Assembly (NCBI RefSeq): GCF_011305995.1
Contig: NZ_CP049910.1
Coordinates: 3,286,001-3,350,000, forward strand
Direction of reading: 5' to 3'
Length of the DNA: 64,000 nt
Origin: Diaphorobacter sp. HDW4A
GTDB lineage: Bacteria > Pseudomonadota > Gammaproteobacteria > Burkholderiales > Burkholderiaceae_C
Shown: one piece after another, positions 44,687 to 54,296 of the stretch
How the letters are laid out: each line of letters opens with the position of its first letter
How positions within the stretch are numbered: position 1 is the first letter of the stretch
Position numbers and translations under genes: made by a program
Notes under the pieces: model-generated
What the model was told of the DNA's origin: nothing
Database searches by the model: none
The model's input: the letters and a program-made list of their open reading frames with translations, nothing else

Positions 44687-46777
44687 TCACACCAATCTCG
44701 GTAGATTTTCTTGATCTTTGCGCAAACGCGTCATCCAACTCACGACCCATGCCACGATGAATCCGCAGGGCACCCCAAAAACGCCCGCAGAGATGGGCTG
44801 GATACCGAACCACAGCCCGTCCACCAGCAGGAGGGAGGGCACGACGGCGCGCACGCCGTTCACTTGCGACAGCAGGTAGTACACGGTGATCAGCAGGCCA
44901 GAGACCATCCCGGCCACGGCTCCGGCACGCGTGGTGCCGCGCCAGAAGATGCCAAGCACCATCGCGGGGACGAAGGCCGATGCGGCAATCGAGAACGAGG
45001 CCGAGACCATGGGCAGGATTTCCGAGGGCTTCAGTGCAGCGACGAAGGCGGCGGACAAGGCCACGGTAAGCAGGGCGAACTTGGTCAGGATCACGCGCTG
45101 CTCGGGCGTGGCTCGGCGGCGGGTTTCGCGGAAGTAGAGATCGCGCACCAGCGCGTTGCTGATGGTAAGCAACAGGCCGTCGGCGGTGGAGAGCGCAGCG
45201 GCCAGACCACCCGCCGCGACGAGGCCGGAAATCACATACGGCAGTCCGGCGATCTCGGGTGTGGCGAGCATGATGAGATCGGCGCCGAAACGCATCTCGC
45301 CGAACTGCAGAATGCCGTCGCCGTTCATGTCTTCGACCGAGAGCAAGGCGCTGTCCAGACGCGACCACTGGGCCATCCAGCTGGGTAGCGCGTCAAAGCT
45401 GCTGCCCACCAGCGTGTTCATGACCTCGTGCTTGATCAGCACCGCAAGGGCTGGGGCGCTCAGGTACAGCAGTGCAATGAAAAACAGCGACCACGCGACC
45501 GACGAGCGTGCGGCAGCGACGGAGGGTGCCGTGTAGTAACGCGTGAGCAGATGCGGCAGACCGGCTGTGCCGACCATCAGGCAAAACATCAGCGCCAGAA
45601 AGTTGTTGCGTGAGTTCTTGAAGGCTTCGCGTTCTTCCGAACTACCTTCAGGATTGCCCGCAAATGCCTGGCTGTGACGCGGCAATCCGCCCAGCGGCCT
45701 CGCACGCTCGTAGTTCTCGCGCATCTCGCGCGTCCACAGTTCACGTGCGGTCTCTGCATCGCGTGGCAGTTTCACAAGCTCGCGGCTGGCGGCGACGATC
45801 AGGCCTACATCGGCATTCTTGGCGCGGAGACTCTGTATGCGCTCCCGAGCCACCGTGCGCTCGCGCTCGAGGGCTGCGTCCACATCGGTGAGGCGCGCTT
45901 CGTAGTCGCGCGCACGGCGCAGGTAAGCGCGCTGCACCTCCATCTCGGCAGGCGATGCGAGCAACTTGTCTTCCAGCTCGGCGATCTTGCCGATCTGCGC
46001 GCCGTATTCGAAGGTCGCCACCGGCGTTCCAAGCTGCTTGTAGGCGAGCCACGATACGGGAATCAAAAAGGCCAGCAGAATGACGACGTACTGCGCCACC
46101 TGCGTCCAGGTGATCGCACGCATGCCGCCGAGAAACGAGCACAGCAGCACGCCGCCGAGCCCGAGCATGATGCCGATCTCGAACTGCACGCCGGTCAGGC
46201 GCGAGGCGATCAGGCCCACGCCATAGATCTGCGCAACCACATAGGTGAACGAGCAGATCACCGCCGCCAGCGCCGCGATCACGCGCGGCCAACGGCCACC
46301 GAAGCGCACCTGGAAAAAGTCAGGGATGGTGTAGAGATTCATCGCCCGCAGGTGCGGCGCGATCAGGATGGCGACGAGGCAGAAGCCCCCCGTCCACCCG
46401 AGCAGATAGGCCAGCCCGCCCGCCTGCCCCGGCAAACCCGCAAAGCCCTGCAGATAGAGCGCGCCGGAGAGGCTAATGAACGACGCGGCGCTCATCCAGT
46501 CGGCCGCTGCGGCCATGCCGTTGTAGAACGGGGGAATGCGCCGGCCCGCGACGTAGTATTCCTCGGGGTCGGTCGTGCGCGCGTAGACGCCGATGCCCGC
46601 GTAGGCCATGACGGTGAGGAACAGGAAGATCGGCCCGATCCAGTGCCGCGACAGCCCCTGCTGCTCGGCCCAGGCCAGTGCAGCGATGAAGCCCAGCAGG
46701 CCGATCACATAGAGCGTGAGTGTGCGCGCCAGACGCCTTGAATACGAGCGCCCGCCCGGAGTACCACCGTCACTCAT
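44687..46777 (-). CDS. Sodium:solute symporter, large subunit of VC_2705-like two-part system
   Basis: This is an SSS-family permease of 696 aa, larger than usual. The core helices carry YYVAGRRIPPFYNGMAAAADWMSAASFISLSGALYLQGF, as in acetate-type symporters. Residues ~260-390 are a charged, coiled-coil-rich insert between helices. Residues 483-494 read D-M-N-G-D-G-I-L-Q-F-G-E, a canonical EF-hand loop. The start overlaps the small-subunit gene by eight bases. Together with the DUF4212 protein this matches the large/small symporter pair class; the substrate is probably a short carboxylate such as acetate, pyruvate or lactate, supported by ppsA upstream. Confidence 0.9.
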   Translation of the reverse strand: MSDGGTPGGRSYSRRLARTLTLYVIGLLGFIAALAWAEQQGLSRHWIGPIFLFLTVMAYAGIGVYARTTDPEEYYVAGRRIPPFYNGMAAAADWMSAASFISLSGALYLQGFAGLPGQAGGLAYLLGWTGGFCLVAILIAPHLRAMNLYTIPDFFQVRFGGRWPRVIAALAAVICSFTYVVAQIYGVGLIASRLTGVQFEIGIMLGLGGVLLCSFLGGMRAITWTQVAQYVVILLAFLIPVSWLAYKQLGTPVATFEYGAQIGKIAELEDKLLASPAEMEVQRAYLRRARDYEARLTDVDAALERERTVARERIQSLRAKNADVGLIVAASRELVKLPRDAETARELWTREMRENYERARPLGGLPRHSQAFAGNPEGSSEEREAFKNSRNNFLALMFCLMVGTAGLPHLLTRYYTAPSVAAARSSVAWSLFFIALLYLSAPALAVLIKHEVMNTLVGSSFDALPSWMAQWSRLDSALLSVEDMNGDGILQFGEMRFGADLIMLATPEIAGLPYVISGLVAAGGLAAALSTADGLLLTISNALVRDLYFRETRRRATPEQRVILTKFALLTVALSAAFVAALKPSEILPMVSASFSIAASAFVPAMVLGIFWRGTTRAGAVAGMVSGLLITVYYLLSQVNGVRAVVPSLLLVDGLWFGIQPISAGVFGVPCGFIVAWVVSWMTRLRKDQENLPRLV

Positions 46778-47075
46778 CGGAAGAGGTGCCGCCGGACTCG
46801 CGCTGCTGATCCTGCCGCTCGAAATGGTTCATCGCTGCACAGTAAACGCAGACGATCACGATGAACATCAGGACTGCCCCTTGGGCGACCATCCAGTAGC
46901 CGAATTGCCACTGACCGAATTGCCAGGTCAGATCGCGCACGAACCAGCATGCGCCGAAGGTGACCAGCACCCAGACGCAAAGAAGCCCGGCCTTGAGCCA
47001 CAAGTGCCGGGCGTCATGCATGTCGGGCGGAAAGGGAATGCCCACCTGCTCTTCATTCTCGGAATGCGGCAGCAT
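46770..47075 (-). CDS. DUF4212 protein, sodium:solute symporter small subunit
   Basis: This is a 101-aa membrane protein with two hydrophobic helices (LWLKAGLLCVWVLVTFGACWFV and YWMVAQGAVLMFIVIVCVYC) and charged ends. DUF4212 proteins are encoded next to large VC_2705-type symporters and are regarded as their small subunit. Its stop overlaps the symporter's start. It begins 28 bases after the ppsA stop on the same strand. Confidence 0.9.
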   Translation of the reverse strand: MLPHSENEEQVGIPFPPDMHDARHLWLKAGLLCVWVLVTFGACWFVRDLTWQFGQWQFGYWMVAQGAVLMFIVIVCVYCAAMNHFERQDQQRESGGTSSDE

Positions 47076-47102
47076 GTGGACGGACTCCCTTCGCCGTCAG
47101 GC

Positions 47103-49493
47103 TCAGCCTGCGAGGTTCTGCCAAGTCGTGACGACGCTGTCAGGGTTCAGCGAGATCGACGAGATGCCCTGCTCGGCCAGCCACTTGGCGAAGTCAGGGT
47201 GATCGCTGGGGCCCTGGCCGCAGATGCCCACGTACTTGCCCTGTGCCAGGCAGGCGTCGATGGCGCGCTTGAGGAGCGCCTGCACAGCAGGATCGCGCTC
47301 GTCGAAGTCGGCGGCCAGCAGTTCCAGACCAGAGTCGCGGTCCAGACCCAGCGTGAGCTGCGTCAGATCGTTCGAGCCGACGGAGAAGCCGTCGAAGAAC
47401 TGCAGGAACTGCTCGGCCAGCACGGCGTTCGAGGGAACCTCGCACATCATGATGACCTTGAGCGAGTTCTCGCCGCGCTTCAAACCGTGCTCGGCGAGCA
47501 GGCTGGTCACGCGCTCGGCTTGCTTCAGGGTGCGCACAAAAGGCACCATCACCTGGATGTTGGTCAGACCCATTTCGTTGCGCACGCGCTTGAGGGCTTC
47601 GCACTCCATCGCGAAGGCTTCACCGAATTCAGCGCTGATGTAGCGTGCGGCACCACGAAAGCCCAGCATCGGGTTTTCTTCTTCGGGCTCGTAGCGGCTG
47701 CCGCCGATCAGCTTGCGGTACTCGTTGGACTTGAAGTCCGACAGACGCACGATGACGGGCTTGGGCCAGAACGCGGCGGCAATCGTCGCCACGCCCTCGG
47801 CGACCTTGTCGACATAGAACGCGCGCGGCGAGGCATGGCCACGGGCCACGGATTCGACGGCCTTTTTGAGGTCGGCATCGACGGCAGGGTAGTCGAGGAT
47901 CGCCTTGGGGTGTACGCCGATGTTGTTGTTGATGATGAACTCGAGACGCGCCAGACCCACGCCTTCGTTGGGCAGTTGTGCGAAGTCGAACGCGAGCTGG
48001 GGGTTGCCCACGTTCATCATGATCTTGGTGCTGATCTTGGGCATCACGCCGCGCTGCACTTCAGTCACTTCGGTTTCGAGCAGACCGTCGTAGATCTTGC
48101 CGGTGTCGCCTTCCGAGCAGCTCACGGTGACGAGCGTGCCATCCTTGAGCTTGGAGGTCGCGTCGCCGCAGCCCACCACCGCTGGAATGCCCAGTTCACG
48201 CGCAATGATCGCGGCGTGGCAGGTGCGGCCACCACGGTTGGTGACGATGGCGGAAGCGCGCTTCATCACTGGCTCCCAGTTGGGGTCGGTCATGTCGGTG
48301 ACCAGCACGTCACCGGGCTGGACCTTGTCCATTTCGGCGATGTCGTTCACCAGGCGCACAGGGCCGGTGCCGATCTTCTGACCGATGGCGCGGCCTTCGG
48401 CGATCACGGTGCCGGTGCCCTTCAACTTGAAGCGCAGTTCGGCCTGGCCCTTGGACTGGCTCTTCACGGTTTCGGGACGTGCCTGCAGGATGTAGAGCTG
48501 GCCATCGGTGCCGTCCTTGCCCCACTCGATGTCCATCGGACGACCGTAGTGCTTCTCGATGATCAGCGCGTAGCGGGCCAGCTGTTCGACGTCGGCGTCG
48601 GTCAGCGAGTAGCGGTTGCGCAGCTCGGGCGCCACGTCGGTGGTCTTCACCAGCTTGCCGGAGGCAGCCTTTTCTTCGGGCGATGCGAACACCATCTGGA
48701 TCAGCTTGCTGCCCAGGTTGCGGCGGATCACCGACTTGTTGCCCGCTTCCAACATGGGCTTGTGCACGTAGAACTCGTCAGGGTTCACGGCGCCCTGCAC
48801 CACGGTCTCGCCGAGACCGTAGCTCGAGGTGATGAACACCACTTCTTCGAAGCCGGATTCGGTGTCGATGGTAAACATCACGCCAGCGGCGCCGGTGTCG
48901 GAGCGCACCATGCGCTGCACGCCAGCCGAGAGGGCCACCACGTCGTGCTCGAAGCCCTTGTGGACGCGATACGAAATGGCACGGTCGTTGTACAGCGACG
49001 CGAACACTTCCTTCATCTTGTGCAGCACGTCTTCGATGCCGACGACGTTCAGGAAGGTTTCCTGCTGACCGGCGAACGAAGCGTCTGGCAGATCTTCAGC
49101 GGTGGCCGAAGAGCGCACGGCGAAGCTCGCCTGCGCGTTGCCTGCGGACAGGGTTGCGAAAGCGTCACGGACCGATTTTTCGAGGTCGGCAGGGAAAGGC
49201 TGGTTTTCCATCCAGCCGCGAATCTCAGCGCCAGCAGCAGCCAGCGCGCGCACGTCATCCACATCGAGCGACGCCAGCTTTTGGCTGATGCGATCAGCCA
49301 GACCTTCATGCTTCAGAAACTCACGGAACGCATGGGCGGTGGTGGCAAAACCCGTCGGCACGCGAACGCCTTCGGGCAGTTGGGAGATCATTTCGCCGAG
49401 CGAGGCGTTCTTGCCGCCTACGACTTCGACGTCGCTCATTCTCAGGTTCTCAAACGGAACGACCAAGGCGGTCGTTTCATAGAGTGCAGACAT
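47103..49493 (-). CDS. ppsA: Phosphoenolpyruvate synthase
   Basis: PpsA converts pyruvate and ATP to phosphoenolpyruvate, AMP and phosphate in gluconeogenesis. It has 796 aa (E. coli 792). The order is an N-terminal ATP-binding domain ([41 protein letters not shown]), a phosphohistidine domain with His426 in G-G-R-T-C-H-A-A, and a C-terminal PEP/pyruvate barrel ending G-I-C-G-Q-G-P-S-D. The start is the ATG with GGAG seven bases upstream. The symporter genes follow, and the regulator gene ppsR is divergent. Confidence 0.97.
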   Translation of the reverse strand: MSALYETTALVVPFENLRMSDVEVVGGKNASLGEMISQLPEGVRVPTGFATTAHAFREFLKHEGLADRISQKLASLDVDDVRALAAAGAEIRGWMENQPFPADLEKSVRDAFATLSAGNAQASFAVRSSATAEDLPDASFAGQQETFLNVVGIEDVLHKMKEVFASLYNDRAISYRVHKGFEHDVVALSAGVQRMVRSDTGAAGVMFTIDTESGFEEVVFITSSYGLGETVVQGAVNPDEFYVHKPMLEAGNKSVIRRNLGSKLIQMVFASPEEKAASGKLVKTTDVAPELRNRYSLTDADVEQLARYALIIEKHYGRPMDIEWGKDGTDGQLYILQARPETVKSQSKGQAELRFKLKGTGTVIAEGRAIGQKIGTGPVRLVNDIAEMDKVQPGDVLVTDMTDPNWEPVMKRASAIVTNRGGRTCHAAIIARELGIPAVVGCGDATSKLKDGTLVTVSCSEGDTGKIYDGLLETEVTEVQRGVMPKISTKIMMNVGNPQLAFDFAQLPNEGVGLARLEFIINNNIGVHPKAILDYPAVDADLKKAVESVARGHASPRAFYVDKVAEGVATIAAAFWPKPVIVRLSDFKSNEYRKLIGGSRYEPEEENPMLGFRGAARYISAEFGEAFAMECEALKRVRNEMGLTNIQVMVPFVRTLKQAERVTSLLAEHGLKRGENSLKVIMMCEVPSNAVLAEQFLQFFDGFSVGSNDLTQLTLGLDRDSGLELLAADFDERDPAVQALLKRAIDACLAQGKYVGICGQGPSDHPDFAKWLAEQGISSISLNPDSVVTTWQNLAG

Positions 49494-49770
49494 GGGGAAG
49501 CTCCAGAGTTTAAAAACCGGTGCTGGCCTGCTGCGCTCGAACTCAACCATGTCGGCTCAATGGCCGGAATTGAGCGCGCAATGCCAAATCCCACGTCGCC
49601 GGGCGAAGTGCTTTGATGTTCTGGTTGTAGACCGCCAATGAACAACATGGGAAGGAAATTGGGAATAATGGGCGCCATTGTAGGGCTCGATTGATCGCAG
49701 TGCGCAAAGTGATCGAACCCAGCCCGACTGCCAAGGCAGGTTTTGTGTGTGACTTTCCGGATACTGAAAT

Positions 49771-50613
49771 ATGAGCATTTCCCCGCGTGCAATGCATACC
49801 CACACGATTTTCGTGATCTCCGACGGCACCGGCATTACCGCCGAGACCTTCGGCACTGCCATCATGGCCCAGTTCGAGACCAAGCCCCGGCTGGTGCGCA
49901 TCCCGTTCGTGGATTCCATCGACAAGTGCCATCAGGCCATCCGTCAGGTCAACCATGTGGCCGAGGTAGAGCACAAGAAGCCCATCGTCTTCACCACGCT
50001 GGTGAACCAGGAAATGCTCGATCTGATCGAGACCCAGTGCCACGCCAAGGTGTTCGACATGTTCGGCACCTTTGTGCGCCCGCTGGAAATTGAGCTCGGC
50101 CAGAAGTCGCTGCACCGCGTGGGCCGCTTCGCCGACATCAGCGAGAGCAAGGAATATCTGGAACGCATGGAGGCGATCAACTACACGCTCGCCCACGACG
50201 ACGGTCAGACCCACCACGACCTGACCGGCGCGGACGTGATCCTCGTCGGTGTGAGCCGCAGCGGCAAAACGCCGACCAGCCTCTATCTGGCGATGCAGTT
50301 CGGTCTCAAGGTCGCGAACTACCCGCTGATCCCCGAAGATTTCGATCGCAAACAATTGCCCCCGGCGCTCGAACCGTACCGCAAGAAGCTGTTCGGCCTG
50401 ACCATCGACCCGCAGCGCCTCTCCAGCATCCGCAACGAGCGTCGCCCAGATTCGAAATACGCAAGTCTCGCCAACTGCCGCTACGAGGTGTCCGAGGCCG
50501 AGGCGATGATGCGCCGCTCGAGCATCGGCTGGCTCTCGAGCACCACCAAGTCGATTGAAGAGATCGCGACGACGATCCTGCAGGAAGTGCTGCCGCAACA
50601 CCTCGGCCATTGA
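49771..50613 (+). CDS. ppsR: PEP synthase regulatory protein (kinase/pyrophosphorylase)
   Basis: PpsR (YdiA/DUF299 family) switches PpsA off by ADP-dependent phosphorylation of its threonine and on again by phosphate-dependent removal. The 280-aa protein has [12 protein letters not shown] near the N-terminus and the P-loop G-V-S-R-S-G-K-T at residues 160-167. The divergent ppsA confirms the pairing. ATG at 49792, seven codons later, is a possible alternative start. Confidence 0.95.
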   Translation: MSISPRAMHTHTIFVISDGTGITAETFGTAIMAQFETKPRLVRIPFVDSIDKCHQAIRQVNHVAEVEHKKPIVFTTLVNQEMLDLIETQCHAKVFDMFGTFVRPLEIELGQKSLHRVGRFADISESKEYLERMEAINYTLAHDDGQTHHDLTGADVILVGVSRSGKTPTSLYLAMQFGLKVANYPLIPEDFDRKQLPPALEPYRKKLFGLTIDPQRLSSIRNERRPDSKYASLANCRYEVSEAEAMMRRSSIGWLSSTTKSIEEIATTILQEVLPQHLGH

Positions 50614-50706
50614 CGCGGGGCGGAGTTCACGCTCCGCTCACACAGACCTCAAACTTGCGGCACAGCCTCTGCCTAGCATGGCGGCAACCCATCACAGGAA
50701 GCCGCC

Positions 50707-52266
50707 ATGAAGATCGTTCTGATCAACCCGCCCCACACCGCCATCGGCAGCCGCATGCCGAAGGAACACCTGCCGCCGCTCGGCCTGCTGAGCATCGGTG
50801 GGCCGCTGATCGACGCGGGGTTCGAGGTGGCGTTGATCGATGCGGAATTCGGGCCGATGCCGCTGGCCAGCATCGTTGATCAGGTGATGGGCCATGCGGC
50901 GGATGTGGTGATGCTCGGCCACTCCGGTTCCAGCTCGGCCCATGCCACGGTGGTCGAGCTCTGCGTGCTGCTCAAGCAGCGACAGCCCGCGCTCACCATC
51001 ATTTACGGCGGCGTGCACCCCACCTATCTGTGGGACGAGATTCTGCGGGACTGCGCGCCCATCGACTTCATCGTGCGCGGCGAAGGTGAGCAAACGGCGC
51101 TGAGCCTGATGCAAGCGCTCGCGGGCATTGACGAAGTGGATCTGCACGCCCTGCCCGGCATCGCCTTCCGGGATGACGGCATCCCCGTCGCCACGGCCGA
51201 TGCGCCGATGATCCGCCGCCTCGACGACTATCGCGTGGGCTGGGAACTCATCGACCATAGCCGTTATTCCTACTGGGGCGGCAAGCGCGCCGTGGTGGCG
51301 CAATTCTCGCGCGGCTGCCCACATCTGTGCAGCTACTGCGGCCAGCGCGGTTTCTGGACGCAGTGGCGGCACCGCGACCCGGTGCTGTTCGCCAAGGAGC
51401 TCGCCCGGCTGCACCGCGAGCACGGCGTCGAGCTGATCAACTTCGCCGACGAGTTGCCCACCGGCTCGCGCGCCATGTGGAAGGCCTTTCTTGAAGCGCT
51501 GATCGCCGAGGATGTGCCGCTGCTGCTGGTCGGCTCGACCCGCGCGGGCGACATCGTGCGCGACCACGACATTCTTCATCTCTACAAGAAGGCCGGTGTA
51601 ATCCGATTTCTGCTGGGCATCGAAAGCTACAGCGACGCCACGCTCGCGAGCATCCGCAAGGGCGCGACGACCAGCGAAGACCAACAGGCCATCACCCTTC
51701 TGCGCGAGCACGGCATGCTGTCGATGGCGACCTACGTGGTGGGTTTCAGCGAGGAAGGTGACGCGGACTTCTGGCGCTCGTTCCGGCATCTGGTGCGCTA
51801 CGACGCGGACCAGATCCAGCTGCTCTACGCCACGCCGCACCGCTGGACGCCGTTCTACGCTGAGGTCGAAGACCGCGAGGTCCTGCAGACCGACACCCGC
51901 CGCTGGGACTACAAGCACCAGGTCCTCGCCAACCCACGCGTGCCCGCCTGGCGCGTGTTCATCTGGTTCAAGCTCATCGAAGTAATCGTGCAACTGCGTC
52001 CGCGCGTGCTCGCCCGCACCCTGCTGCACCCAGCCCCCGAATACCGCCACGCCATGCGCTGGTACACCCGCATCGGCAGGCGCGTCTGGTTCCACGAGGT
52101 CTGGGAATTCCTGACCCGAACGCGCCATGACCACAGTGGCACGACCCTGCGCACATTCGCGGGTGCCGACCTTGCCGAACGCGAATATGCGTTGGCCCGC
52201 CGCACGCCGATGGCGCCGCGCAAGGTGCAGTGGATCACCATTGACAATTTCATGAGAACTCCTTGA
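50707..52266 (+). CDS. B12-binding radical SAM protein, BchE-like
   Basis: This 519-aa protein has an N-terminal cobalamin-binding fold (P-P-H-T, LIDAEFGPM..., GHSGSSS) and a radical SAM barrel with the 4Fe-4S motif C204-P-H-L-C208-S-Y-C211. It resembles BchE, the anaerobic Mg-protoporphyrin monomethyl ester cyclase, and related P-methyltransferase or hopanoid enzymes. No bacteriochlorophyll gene is nearby, so BchE activity is unproven. AGGAAG lies before the ATG. An AhpD-like gene follows with its own promoter candidate. Confidence 0.88.
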   Translation: MKIVLINPPHTAIGSRMPKEHLPPLGLLSIGGPLIDAGFEVALIDAEFGPMPLASIVDQVMGHAADVVMLGHSGSSSAHATVVELCVLLKQRQPALTIIYGGVHPTYLWDEILRDCAPIDFIVRGEGEQTALSLMQALAGIDEVDLHALPGIAFRDDGIPVATADAPMIRRLDDYRVGWELIDHSRYSYWGGKRAVVAQFSRGCPHLCSYCGQRGFWTQWRHRDPVLFAKELARLHREHGVELINFADELPTGSRAMWKAFLEALIAEDVPLLLVGSTRAGDIVRDHDILHLYKKAGVIRFLLGIESYSDATLASIRKGATTSEDQQAITLLREHGMLSMATYVVGFSEEGDADFWRSFRHLVRYDADQIQLLYATPHRWTPFYAEVEDREVLQTDTRRWDYKHQVLANPRVPAWRVFIWFKLIEVIVQLRPRVLARTLLHPAPEYRHAMRWYTRIGRRVWFHEVWEFLTRTRHDHSGTTLRTFAGADLAEREYALARRTPMAPRKVQWITIDNFMRTP

Positions 52267-52330
52267 GTGATCTGGATGAAAGGCCAGCCGTCCGGCCGCA
52301 GCAACACATGAGCGGATGGATTGCAGGGCT

Positions 52331-52358
52331 TTGATTTCAATATTTAAATTAATATTAT
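52331..52358 (+). promoter_or_regulatory. Promoter candidate of the AhpD-like gene
   Basis: TTGATT and TATTAT are 16 bases apart in an AT-rich stretch that contains two AATATT blocks. This suggests the AhpD-like gene is transcribed on its own. Confidence 0.4.
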
Positions 52359-52429
52359 ATTTTTTTGTATATTATTGCAATCAGCTTTCGAGCATCGTCT
52401 TCTTCGTTTCACTCTCAGGGAGTTTTCAT

Positions 52430-52798
52430 ATGACAGCAAGCACCAGCTACCAGCGACTCACCCGCGACATCAGCAGCAGCATCACCGCTCTGCACAAAGG
52501 CGTTCCCGGCGTGATGAAAGGCTTTGGCGACATGGCCAAGGCCGCCATCGCCGATGGGGCGCTCGACGCCAAGACCAAGGAGCTGATCGCCCTCTCCATC
52601 GGCGTGGCCAACCGCTGCGACGGCTGCATCGGCTTTCACACCAAGGCCCTCGTGCGCTTGGGCGCCACACAGGCGGAGCTTGACGAGGCGCTCGGCGTGG
52701 CCGTGTACATGGGCGGCGGTCCGTCGCTGATGTATGCGGCCAACGCGATTGCGGCGTTCAAAGAATTCGCGGAAAGCACCGCACCGGCTGCCGTCTGA
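52430..52798 (+). CDS. Carboxymuconolactone decarboxylase-family (AhpD-like) protein
   Basis: This is a small helical protein of 122 aa with the redox motif C63-x-x-C66-x-x-x-H70 typical of AhpD-like thiol-peroxidase partners. It is not the true carboxymuconolactone decarboxylase, which lacks that CxxC. AGGGAG lies before the ATG. A 38-codon hydrophobic upstream extension is an AT-rich promoter read as protein and is rejected. Its job is probably antioxidant defence. Confidence 0.92.
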   Translation: MTASTSYQRLTRDISSSITALHKGVPGVMKGFGDMAKAAIADGALDAKTKELIALSIGVANRCDGCIGFHTKALVRLGATQAELDEALGVAVYMGGGPSLMYAANAIAAFKEFAESTAPAAV

Positions 52799-52814
52799 GC
52801 ACGGCCCGGCCCGC

Positions 52815-53798
52815 CTACTGCGAACGCTGCATGCCGGGCTGCTGCGGCAGCACCTCGACCAGATAGTCGACCAGCGCACGCACCTTGGACGGTACATATT
52901 TTCGGTCGCGAAAACAGGCAAAGAAATCGAGCGGCTGCGGATCGAACTGCAACTGCCCCTTGCGTGCGGGCTTGAGGTGGATGGGCACGAGCTGTCCCTC
53001 CTGCACGTAGCGCTCGGCAATCGGCAGCGGCGAACTGCCCGGATTCTGCAGATATCGCTGGGTGATGAAGCTGCCAGCCCAGACGATGCCGCCGCCCGCG
53101 CGCGCGTATTCGACCAGCGAGTCGATGTCGGTCGCCACTGCGCCGATGCGCAACTGCGGCTCGACCGGCTTGCCATCGCGCGAGAACGGCCAGCGCATGA
53201 AGCGCCCGTCGCTGCCGCGCCGGTAGACGAGGCAGGCGTGCTGCAGCAGCTCCTCCGCCGTCTGCGGCGTGCCGTGCTCGCGCAGATACGCGGGCGAGGC
53301 GTGAAGCACGCGCGGCACTGCCACCAGCAGCCGCACCGACATCCCGGGCTCGAGCGCGTCGCGATACCGCACGCTCACATCCACATCCTCCTTGAGCACG
53401 TCAACATTGCGGTCGGTGATCAGCAGTTCCAGCTCCAGCCGAGGATGCTTTGCCGCAAACGCAGGCAGCAGCGGCGCGAGCACATGGCGGCCGAACGCCG
53501 TCATGCAGGCGATGCGCAAGCGGCCCTGCAGCTCGCCATGGATCAGCGACAGGTCGGACTGCGCGCGCTCCAGCTCGTCGAGCACCGGAGCCACGCGCGC
53601 CAGATAGCGCTCGCCCGCCTCGGTCAGCGCCATCGAACGCGTGGTGCGCGTAATCAACCGCGTGCCCAACTCCTTCTCGAGCCGCGCAATGTTCTGGCTC
53701 GCCGCCGCCGGCGAAATCCCGAGCTGGCGCGCGGCTGAGGCAATGCTGCCGCCTTCCAGCGCTTTGACGAAGGTTTCGATGGCTCTGAGATTCGGCAT
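52815..53798 (-). CDS. LysR-family transcriptional regulator
   Basis: This is a LysR regulator of about 327 aa: helix-turn-helix G-S-I-A-S-A-A-R-Q-L-G-I-S-P-A-A-A-S-Q-N-I-A-R-L, then a ligand domain of the CrgA/PA0477-like subgroup. ATG is preferred over a TTG three codons upstream. It is divergent from the DUF2798 gene, and a T-N11-A palindrome lies between them. The DUF2798 gene is therefore a probable target. Confidence 0.9.
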   Translation of the reverse strand: MPNLRAIETFVKALEGGSIASAARQLGISPAAASQNIARLEKELGTRLITRTTRSMALTEAGERYLARVAPVLDELERAQSDLSLIHGELQGRLRIACMTAFGRHVLAPLLPAFAAKHPRLELELLITDRNVDVLKEDVDVSVRYRDALEPGMSVRLLVAVPRVLHASPAYLREHGTPQTAEELLQHACLVYRRGSDGRFMRWPFSRDGKPVEPQLRIGAVATDIDSLVEYARAGGGIVWAGSFITQRYLQNPGSSPLPIAERYVQEGQLVPIHLKPARKGQLQFDPQPLDFFACFRDRKYVPSKVRALVDYLVEVLPQQPGMQRSQ

Positions 53799-53825
53799 AA
53801 GGAGCAACGACTATAACAAGCTATT

Positions 53826-53842
53826 CGTAAGTTTTGCTTACG
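53826..53842. promoter_or_regulatory. LysR-type operator candidate CGTAAGTTTTGCTTACG
   Basis: Perfect six-base arms flank a five-base spacer, and the inner 13 bases fit T-N11-A. It lies 27 bases upstream of the LysR ATG. Confidence 0.55.
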
Positions 53843-53945
53843 GGTCTGTCAAGCTCAGCAGGTCTACCGCCCCGCCCGCATCGTGTTTACAGTTCAGAGC
53901 TGTTCCATTTCCATCCGATTCGCCGCCTTGCCCGCGAACCTTTTC

Positions 53946-54224
53946 ATGCCTCCATCCAATACTGCAAACACCTCCCCTACCCGCCCCGCCAGCCGCAAGA
54001 TCCATCGCAAGTACACCCAGTTCGTCTTCGCCCTCTACATGGCCGCAATCATGGCCTTGCTGATGTGCGCCGTCATCGTCGGCGTGAACTCCGGCCTCGG
54101 CAACGGCTACCTGCAGCGCGTGCTGCAGACTTATCTGCTCGCCATGCCCGTGGCCTTCTTCTGCGTGCTCGGCGTGCGTCCAGTCGTGATGAAGCTGGTG
54201 GCGGCGACGGTCGATCTGGGCTGA
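53946..54224 (+). CDS. DUF2798 family small membrane protein
   Basis: This is a 92-aa protein with two hydrophobic helices (FVFALYMAAIMALLMCAVIVGV and VLQTYLLAMPVAFFCVLGVRPVV), the DUF2798 layout. The function is unknown. The ATG chosen leaves a short basic N-terminus rich in Arg/Lys. The divergent LysR gene and a T-N11-A site between them suggest control. A 21-codon upstream extension is unsupported. Confidence 0.82.
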   Translation: MPPSNTANTSPTRPASRKIHRKYTQFVFALYMAAIMALLMCAVIVGVNSGLGNGYLQRVLQTYLLAMPVAFFCVLGVRPVVMKLVAATVDLG

Positions 54225-54296
54225 TCGCCTGCCTGTACACGGGGCTTGAAGAGTGTCGTGTTAGCCTGTCGACCCCCTGCTCTGGAGACGCCTTTC

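Noticed and set aside
46716..49616. 966-codon open frame on the plus strand
   Set aside because: It is the reverse strand of ppsA, which has all domains and catalytic residues. The frame has a His/Gly/Val-rich composition typical of antisense frames in GC-rich DNA.
50620..50637. Six-base hairpin after ppsR
   Set aside because: GCGGAG and CTCCGC form only a short stem without a T-run, so a terminator call is not supported.
52316..52429. Hydrophobic N-terminal extension of the AhpD-like protein
   Set aside because: It is AT-rich promoter sequence, and the ATG at 52430 has a proper ribosome site and the family N-terminus.
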